In this document: positions 6,137 to 10,452 of the stretch, piece by piece
How positions within the stretch are numbered: position 1 is the first letter of the stretch
Layout of the letters: every line of letters begins with the position of its first letter
NCBI GenBank assembly: GCA_019310665.1
Contig: JAFDDW010000030.1
Span: 1-10,452, forward strand
DNA from: Deltaproteobacteria bacterium
GTDB lineage: Bacteria > Desulfobacterota > Desulfobacteria > Desulfobacterales > JAFDCJ01
Length of the DNA: 10,452 bases
Direction of reading: 5' to 3'
Made by a program: the position numbers and the translations under genes
Notes under the pieces: model-generated
The model's database searches: none
The model's input: the letters and a program-made list of their open reading frames with translations, nothing else
What the model was told of the DNA's origin: nothing

Positions 6137-6153
6137 AGGACTCTAATAGTCCT
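6137..6153 (-). terminator. Weak hairpin after znuB
   Basis: AGGACT (6137-6142) and AGTCCT (6148-6153) form a 6-bp stem around 5 nt, starting 19 bp downstream of the znuB stop. On the - strand it is followed by an interrupted T-rich tail (AATTGTTATTTC). It is placed correctly for a terminator but is weak. Confidence 0.4.
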
Positions 6154-6171
6154 GTTGCCAAAACAGCCGGC

Positions 6172-7002
6172 CTATTCTTGCACCGATTTTACTAAACCGC
6201 TGGCCATCAATTGCTCAACGCCAAGCGATATCAGAAAACCAACACCGGCCACGATAATAATGGATGCGCCGGAAGTCAAATTAAATACATAGGAAAGCCA
6301 CAGGCCGATGACGGTAAACAGCGCGCTCAGCACGCTGGATAGCACCATCATGCTTACCAAGGATTTTGAATACTTCTCTGCGATATAGGGTGGAATGGTC
6401 ATTAGGGCGATCACTAAAATTAATCCCACCACCTGGATAATCATCACAACGCCTAAGGCCAGCATGACGATCATCAGGACATACAGAGTGTTGACGCGCA
6501 CTCCCCGTATTTGAGCAAATTCCTCATCGTAGGACAATGCCAGATAGTCATTATAAAAATAAGTGACCACACCAAAAATGACGGCCGCCACAGCGACCAT
6601 CATCCAAATATCGCTATCGGGAACGGTTAAAATGCTGCCGAATAGATAACTCATTAAATCAACGTTATATCCCGGAGTCAGGTCCAACAGCAAAATCCCG
6701 ATGGCCATTCCAATGGCCCAGATCACGCCGATAATCGTATCGGCCCGGTGTTTGGCCTTTAAAGTTACGATCGCCATAACTAAGGCCGCAATTACCGAAA
6801 AACCGATCGTCCCCACCAGGTAAGGCCATCCGAAAAAAAAGGCCAGACCGATGCCGCCGAAAGCGGCGTGGGCAATTCCTCCCGAGAGGAACACGATTCG
6901 ATTAACGACGACCATCGTACCCATGACGCCGCAGATAACGCTGGCCAGCAAACCGGCAATTAATGCATTTTGCATAAACTCGAATTGAAGGGCTTCTATC
7001 AT
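6172..7002 (-). CDS. znuB: Zinc ABC transporter permease ZnuB
   Basis: The membrane-spanning subunit of the ZnuABC importer, moving zinc delivered by ZnuA across the inner membrane with ATP hydrolysis by ZnuC. Its 276 aa are almost entirely hydrophobic, as expected for the ABC-3 family. The start MIEALQFEFMQNALIAGLLASVICGVMG and the segment NRIVFLSGGIAHAAFGGIGLAFFFG (34-58, including H45) are characteristic of the family. The ATG at 7002 agrees with family N-termini, although no good Shine-Dalgarno precedes it, and an unusual 174-bp repeat-rich gap separates it from znuC. It is last in the znuA-znuC-znuB order. Confidence 0.93.
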   Translation of the reverse strand: MIEALQFEFMQNALIAGLLASVICGVMGTMVVVNRIVFLSGGIAHAAFGGIGLAFFFGWPYLVGTIGFSVIAALVMAIVTLKAKHRADTIIGVIWAIGMAIGILLLDLTPGYNVDLMSYLFGSILTVPDSDIWMMVAVAAVIFGVVTYFYNDYLALSYDEEFAQIRGVRVNTLYVLMIVMLALGVVMIIQVVGLILVIALMTIPPYIAEKYSKSLVSMMVLSSVLSALFTVIGLWLSYVFNLTSGASIIIVAGVGFLISLGVEQLMASGLVKSVQE

Positions 7003-7083
7003 GGTGTTTACTTTTTCAGGATTTCAAGCAATTTAATAAAGTCCGCAAATAATATACTGTCTGGTTAAAGTAATGAGTTGGTT

Positions 7084-7172
7084 GGCCGGTTTGCCCGTTG
7101 CCGGTTTGGCCGGTTTAGGATGGAATAAATCCTTTTAACGGGCTAACGGGAAACCGTCTCAACGGGCTAACG
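7084..7172. repeat. Repeat-filled spacer between znuC and znuB
   Basis: GCCGGTTT occurs three times (7085-7092, 7100-7107, 7109-7116). AACGGGCTAACG occurs twice with a 24-bp period (7137-7148, 7161-7172). GCCCGTT (7093-7099) can pair with either AACGGGC (7137-7143 or 7161-7167), and a small AGGAT/ATCCT hairpin (7117-7121/7129-7133) lies between. The spacer will be part of the znuACB transcript and could alter mRNA stability or the ZnuC:ZnuB ratio. Confidence 0.5.
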
Positions 7173-7176
7173 AGTT

Positions 7177-7956
7177 TCACTCATCCTCATGCTTATGCAG
7201 CACCCGGTGCGGCAAGCCATGGGCAATCAACTCAACCGGACAGGTCTCTTCGGCCGTGCATTGATACATCATTTCAACCATCTCTCCGGTAAGTTCGGCA
7301 TCCCCATGATAATGAAAGCGCTGGTTCACACAAGCCACCGATTTCACATAGCCGGAGATTACCATCAAATCATGACTGACAATGATGATGGTAATGGTGT
7401 CATTCAGATCTTTTAATAGGGCATAAAGTTCCGCCTGGCCCTTGGTGTCTATGCTGGCGGTCGGCTCATCCAGAAAAAGAAGCTGGGAATCCGTCACCAG
7501 GGCCCGGGCCACAAATACGCGTTGCTTTTGACCTCCGGAAAGCTCACCGATCCGGCGATCGTAAAATTTGTCCATCTCAACCTTCTCTAATGCCTGCCGA
7601 GCAGCCAACCGATCCTCACTCGAATACCGCGACCATCCCCTGCCGGGTCTTAATTTCCCCATCAAGACCACATCCAAAGCCGAAATCGGAAAATTTTTGT
7701 TAAGATGAACGTCCTGGGGAACATAGCCGATTTGATGCGATACGCTTGGTGGCGATTTGCCAAAGATACGAATGCTGCCTGAGTCGGCCTCAAGCAGACC
7801 CAGCATCAGTTTCAGCAGGGTTGTCTTACCGCCGCCGTTAGGGCCGATCATAGCCGTGAAATCACCTTCGTGAATTTTTAGACTGACGTCGATTAGCACC
7901 GGCTGACCGTTGTAGGAAAAATTCAAATTTTGAATATCGATAATGGTATTGCTCAT
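7177..7956 (-). CDS. znuC: Zinc ABC transporter ATP-binding protein ZnuC
   Basis: The cytoplasmic ATPase that powers ZnuB. The ATG at 7956 (259 aa) fits the family start MSNTIIDIQNLNFSY; GAGGT about 10 nt upstream overlaps the end of znuA, which stops only 8 nt before. All nucleotide-binding motifs are intact: Walker A GPNGGGKT (38-45), Q-loop Q81, signature LSGGQ (139-143), Walker B LLFLDEP (159-165), and the SHD switch with H195. The C-terminal tail is rich in Cys and His (C233, C239, H246, H250, H254, H256), ending HKHEDE, which may touch zinc or be regulatory. Tight coupling with znuA makes co-expression certain; znuB follows after a repeat spacer. Confidence 0.94.
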   Translation of the reverse strand: MSNTIIDIQNLNFSYNGQPVLIDVSLKIHEGDFTAMIGPNGGGKTTLLKLMLGLLEADSGSIRIFGKSPPSVSHQIGYVPQDVHLNKNFPISALDVVLMGKLRPGRGWSRYSSEDRLAARQALEKVEMDKFYDRRIGELSGGQKQRVFVARALVTDSQLLFLDEPTASIDTKGQAELYALLKDLNDTITIIIVSHDLMVISGYVKSVACVNQRFHYHGDAELTGEMVEMMYQCTAEETCPVELIAHGLPHRVLHKHEDE

Positions 7957-7964
7957 ATTAGGTC

Positions 7965-8843
7965 TTACCTCAAAGTGCTTCTTAATTTCCGGGCCACGGC
8001 GCGCAGATTGCCCGCCCAATCTTCGGCCAATGAATCGGCAAAAATAACCTGGCCACCAATCTCACGGGCAATCAGTTGCGCACTTTTGGCAGAATATTGG
8101 GGTTGCACAAAAATGAATTTGATACCGCTCTTCTTGGCGTACTCGATCAACTCCTTGAGTTGTGCCGGCTTGGGATCCTTACCTGCGATCTCAATTGACA
8201 CCTGTTTTAGTCCGTAGGTATTGGCAAAATAACCCCAGCTCGGGTGAAACACCATAAACTCCAGGCCCTGCGCGCCGACAAATGTATTTCTAAGCTCGAC
8301 ATCCAGATCCGACAGCTGCGAAACAAAAGCCTTGTAATTGATCTCATATTCAGTGCCATGGGCGGGATCAACTTCCTGTAAAGCTTTTAAAATCGTACGC
8401 GCCTGTATCATCACCAGGGTTGGTGACAGCCAGATATGAGGATCAAGAATACCCTGTTCAGGGTGTTTTCCCTCATCCTGGTGACGGTGTTCTGCCAGGG
8501 CAATTTTATTAATGCCATGGTCTGTGGGTACCACCCGCATACCGGGGTTGGTCGCAGCAATTCTTTTCATCCAGGCCTTTTCAAAGGGCACTCCGATGGA
8601 AAAGTATATCCGGGTCCTTGATATCGCAACCATTTGCCTGGGTTTGGGCTCATAGGTGGCCGGACCGGCGCCGGGTTTCACCATAACGGAAACATCCACA
8701 AGCTTGGCGCCTATTTTTTCGACAAAATATTTCTGGGGTGCGATACTGACAAAAACGGCCACCTTCCCGCAGACCGGCGTAGAAAATAGGAAGATTACAG
8801 CGACTAAAATTGTTAAAACGCCATATACACGCTTGATGACCAT
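7965..8843 (-). CDS. znuA: Zinc ABC transporter periplasmic binding protein ZnuA
   Basis: The periplasmic zinc-capture subunit of ZnuABC (cluster 9 solute-binding family). The ATG at 8843 (292 aa) is chosen for its GAGGAG 11 nt upstream and because it begins a clean Sec signal (MVIKRVYGVLTILVAVIFLFSTPVCG); upstream codons overlap the promoter and operator. Expected metal ligands seen: H136 (DPHIWLSP), H200 (VFHPSWGYF), and D270 or E274 near FADSLAEDW. The usual first histidine, in G-x-x-PH-x-YEP, is replaced by alanine (GAGPATYEPKP, A62). A short His-rich loop (H119, H121, H127) precedes H136 as in ZnuA proteins. C25 does not fit a lipobox. It is the first gene of the operon, behind a candidate Zur operator. 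Confidence 0.9.
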   Translation of the reverse strand: MVIKRVYGVLTILVAVIFLFSTPVCGKVAVFVSIAPQKYFVEKIGAKLVDVSVMVKPGAGPATYEPKPRQMVAISRTRIYFSIGVPFEKAWMKRIAATNPGMRVVPTDHGINKIALAEHRHQDEGKHPEQGILDPHIWLSPTLVMIQARTILKALQEVDPAHGTEYEINYKAFVSQLSDLDVELRNTFVGAQGLEFMVFHPSWGYFANTYGLKQVSIEIAGKDPKPAQLKELIEYAKKSGIKFIFVQPQYSAKSAQLIAREIGGQVIFADSLAEDWAGNLRAVARKLRSTLR

Positions 8844-8884
8844 CAATATTGGTACTCCTCGAGACAACCTAAAAAGGTTTGTAT

Positions 8885-8918
8885 ATGCAAAAATGTTGCA
8901 TCGAATTGGATTTGTCAA
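8885..8918 (-). promoter_or_regulatory. znuA promoter overlapped by candidate Zur operator
   Basis: On the - strand TTGACA (8918-8913) is a perfect -35, with a poor -10 (CATTTT, 8895-8890) 17 nt on. A perfect inverted repeat, ATGCAA-N5-TTGCAT (8885-8901), covers the -10 and ends 42 bp before the znuA ATG. A dimeric repressor bound here would block transcription, as expected for Zur controlling znuACB. The assignment to Zur is inference from context. Confidence 0.65.
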
Positions 8919-9186
8919 TAGGATTTAAAATTTTGCGGTTTTTGCATGCCTTTATTGGAATTAGCCGGCGATGGCGGAAGTTGCTGTAAGTAGAGATCCG
9001 TGTCCATAGGGCCCGGCTTTGTCCACCCCGGCTTCCGGATCGTGGAGCCTACAGCTCGGAGAGAGGGGTGATATGGGTAATTACCTTTACCAGCAATCTC
9101 CAGATTTGATCTAGGGCAGAGCCGATCGTCTCTGACCTGGCCCAAAGGACCAAGTTTTCGATATTAGAACCAATGCCGGGCGAAGA
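8919..9186. other. Non-coding stretch between the outer-membrane gene and znuA
   Basis: About 270 bp with no credible gene; the 76-codon frame at 8915-9145 (-) has no start signal or recognisable composition. It holds a direct repeat, CCCGGCTT (9010-9017 and 9025-9032), a palindrome GGTAATTACC (9076-9085), and on the - strand a G:U-containing 8-bp hairpin (9136-9154) after the outer-membrane gene. That hairpin lacks a T-run and is at best a poor terminator. Confidence 0.4.
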
Positions 9187-9774
9187 TCAAAATCGATACT
9201 TCAGGCCGACGGCCAGGGTGTTGGAGCCACCCTCTCCCCGATCGGCAATAAGCCCGAATGCTCCCGAGCGATGGTGTATGCGAAATACCCCTGCCCAGTT
9301 GCTGTCCGGAGGACCGAAAGCTATTTCGCCAAACCAGTATACCAGGAATTTTTTGGTTGAATCATGCTCATCGATTTCAGCTGCAGGTTCTTTGGTGGCA
9401 TAGGAGGGGCCGAGGCCATAGGCCAGGCTGGTTGACACATAATGGTTCCAGGGAAATTTGCTCCAGCGGATAGCCAGGGGAAGGTTAAACTCCAAATTAT
9501 GTTGATCCCCCCACCATTTGCCAACTTGCCCCTCTAATTCAAAAGATAATGCATCTTCAAAATACCGTGCAAAGGTCCAGGAAAGAGCGCCGACCACGAC
9601 GTAGGCATCAATAAAGTCGGTCTGCCCGGTGAGGGCATCGCCAAAGTCACCGTCTGTCATTCGCCCCCCGTAGACTGTGACGGCAAAATCTTCACCGGCC
9701 AGGGCCTTTCCGATGAAAGCCGGCGTTAGGGCGATAACCATTATTACTGCGATAATACGATATTTAAACACCAT
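9187..9774 (-). CDS. Small outer-membrane beta-barrel protein, PagL/acyloxyacyl hydrolase-like
   Basis: The ATG at 9774 (195 aa) has AGGAG 5 nt upstream. A Sec signal peptide (about 1-26, ending GKALA) is followed by alternating beta-strand sequence and a terminal aromatic GLKYRF, the signature of an outer-membrane barrel ending in Phe. Near the C-terminus, RIHHRSGAFGL followed by E181 resembles the His-x-Ser...Glu arrangement of PagL lipid A 3-O-deacylases (H168, S170, E181; the Glu is 13 residues after the His, 14 in Pseudomonas PagL as I recall). PagL removes an acyl chain from lipid A in the outer membrane. The enzymatic role is a guess; another small barrel family is possible. It lies 26 bp after the DUF1841 gene and is probably cotranscribed with it. 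Confidence 0.7.
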   Translation of the reverse strand: MVFKYRIIAVIMVIALTPAFIGKALAGEDFAVTVYGGRMTDGDFGDALTGQTDFIDAYVVVGALSWTFARYFEDALSFELEGQVGKWWGDQHNLEFNLPLAIRWSKFPWNHYVSTSLAYGLGPSYATKEPAAEIDEHDSTKKFLVYWFGEIAFGPPDSNWAGVFRIHHRSGAFGLIADRGEGGSNTLAVGLKYRF

Positions 9775-9800
9775 TATAACTCCTGAATGTGTTTTGCCGC

Positions 9801-10319
9801 TCAATCCGTTTCAGATAACAGAGGCTCATTTTCCAGCAAATCCATCAGTTTTTCCGGATTGCGCGATTTGTATTTATTAAGTAGTTTGCGGTAGGTTTCC
9901 AGGTCGAAGGGTTTCTGGTGCTCCAACATTTCGAAAATCAGGCAAGTCAGAATCTGGCCCACCAGGTGGATGGAATCATGGCGGGAGTACTTTTTTTGAC
10001 GCATGGCATTGAAAAATTGAACGATCTCAAGGGGATCATTATCTTCCAGCTGAGCTTCGATAATGGAATGAATAGTGATATGCAGGAACGGATCATATTC
10101 AGTCTCCGAATTTAACTCAGGATCGTAGATTAAATCGGCGTGTTCTAACTGTTTGTACAGTTCATCTTCATGTTCCACCATTATCTTGGCAATGCGCTGC
10201 TTTTCATCATCCAGACCTTCAAAATCTCGCTCCTTGGCCTTTTCCCAGATTGCGGACATCTGAGTGCGGAACCCATCCTTTAAAAATTTGCGAATTTCTT
10301 CACCCTTAATTTTAGGCAT
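9801..10319 (-). CDS. DUF1841 family protein
   Basis: A soluble, mostly helical protein of 172 aa from the ATG at 10319 (175 aa from a GTG at 10328; neither start has a good Shine-Dalgarno). It matches the DUF1841 pattern: DPFLHITIHSIIEAQ (77-90) and SRHDSIHLVGQIL (112-124). These give two HxxxH motifs (H80/H84 and H114/H118), which the better-known proteobacterial members also have, as I recall them. Paired HxxxH motifs on helices suggest a metal site, but no activity is known for the family. It has no signal peptide, so it is cytoplasmic. It lies about 48 bp after the cysS stop and 26 bp before the outer-membrane gene, probably one transcription unit. Confidence 0.8.
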   Translation of the reverse strand: MPKIKGEEIRKFLKDGFRTQMSAIWEKAKERDFEGLDDEKQRIAKIMVEHEDELYKQLEHADLIYDPELNSETEYDPFLHITIHSIIEAQLEDNDPLEIVQFFNAMRQKKYSRHDSIHLVGQILTCLIFEMLEHQKPFDLETYRKLLNKYKSRNPEKLMDLLENEPLLSETD

Positions 10320-10347
10320 TTTAGGCACTTTAGATCACTTTAGGCAT
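10311..10347. repeat. Tandem repeat spanning the start of the DUF1841 gene
   Basis: Four units on the + strand: TTTAGGCAT (10311-10319), TTTAGGCAC (10320-10328), TTTAGATCAC (10329-10338), TTTAGGCAT (10339-10347). Read on the - strand each 9-mer is ATGCCTAAA or GTGCCTAAA, so the start codon region itself is repeated. The 10-base unit shifts frame, so the outermost ATG reads only MPKVI before a stop. Confidence 0.65.
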
Positions 10348-10367
10348 TTTTAAGCGCAGCGATTTAG

Positions 10368-10452
10368 CTATGTCTTGATGACCTTCATCCCCTCAGGGGT
10401 ATCATGAACCATATAGCCCAGAGCCTGAATTTCATCGCGCAGACGGTCGGAG
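10368..10452 (-). CDS. cysS: Cysteinyl-tRNA synthetase, C-terminal end (partial)
   Basis: The - strand frame entering at the right edge reads SDRLRDEIQALGYMVHDTPEGMKVIKT and stops at TAG (10368-10370). The pattern D-x-(I/L)-R-D-x-(I/L)-x-x-x-G-(x)4-D-T-P-x-G is the typical extreme C-terminus of bacterial CysRS, which charges tRNA(Cys) with cysteine in the cytoplasm. The rest of the gene, including the zinc-binding catalytic domain, lies outside the window. Only 27 residues are visible, but the match is distinctive. Confidence 0.75.
   Translation of the reverse strand, partial: SDRLRDEIQALGYMVHDTPEGMKVIKT

Noticed and set aside
7957..8019. znuC start at 8019
   Set aside because: It would overlap znuA and add a non-family N-terminus; the ATG at 7956 fits family and Shine-Dalgarno.
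8844..8918. znuA start at 8918
   Set aside because: The extension lies over the promoter and operator and would bury the signal peptide; the ATG at 8843 begins it cleanly.
8915..9145. 76-codon - strand frame upstream of znuA
   Set aside because: No Shine-Dalgarno, unusual low-complexity peptide, and it overlaps the znuA promoter region.
1..10452. CRISPR array, tRNA, rRNA, transposase or phage genes
   Set aside because: None seen. The repeats present are short, irregular and confined to spacers; no regular repeat-spacer pattern, tRNA-like fold or integrase/transposase motif was recognised.

Overview
The window looks like chromosomal DNA of a deltaproteobacterium-type organism (Desulfobacterota, probably a Desulfobacterales-like sulfate reducer). 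This rests on the style of the proteins, a moderate G+C content, and spacers filled with short dispersed repeats; no rRNA or phylogenetic marker search could be run. No CRISPR array, tRNA, rRNA, transposase or phage gene was seen.

Left part (1-3473): the probable tail of an upstream gene ends at a strong hairpin terminator (71-107). It is followed by about 650 bp without a confident gene, then nrdJ (761-3250), an adenosylcobalamin-dependent class II ribonucleotide reductase. A TTGACA-type promoter at 291-318 overlaps a palindrome matching the NrdR box at 13 of 16 positions, leaving a leader of about 435 nt with several hairpins and a possible 51-codon ORF. After nrdJ come a palindromic dispersed repeat (3315-3373) and an intrinsic terminator (3443-3473).

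Centre (3386-8918): a zinc-homeostasis island. On the + strand a COG0701/DUF318 permease (3502-4539) abuts a COG3689/TIGR03943 membrane protein (4540-5274), the pair known as YcgR/YcgQ in Bacillus. Convergent to them, with a 12-bp 3' overlap, is a Fur-family regulator best read as Zur (5263-5700, -). Further on, also on the - strand, is the high-affinity zinc ABC importer in the order znuA (7965-8843), znuC (7177-7956), znuB (6172-7002). A perfect inverted repeat, ATGCAA-N5-TTGCAT, overlaps the znuA promoter and is the likely Zur operator. A weaker site of identical geometry (TGCA-N7-TGCA) lies upstream of the permease. The model: when zinc is scarce Zur leaves both operators, ZnuABC imports zinc, and the permease/COG3689 pair takes an unknown but probably zinc-linked role. 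The spacers zur-znuB (about 470 bp) and znuB-znuC (174 bp) are packed with repeats and palindromes.

Right part (9187-10452, all - strand): the 3' end of cysS (cysteinyl-tRNA synthetase), a DUF1841 protein with two HxxxH motifs, and a small outer-membrane beta-barrel protein resembling PagL-type lipid A deacylases. They are closely spaced and probably form one transcription unit.

Most genes are familiar families. The parts least explained are the COG0701/COG3689 pair and its leader, the nrdJ leader, a ZnuA lacking its usual first histidine ligand, a perfect 20-bp palindrome upstream of zur, and the tandemly repeated start region of the DUF1841 gene.
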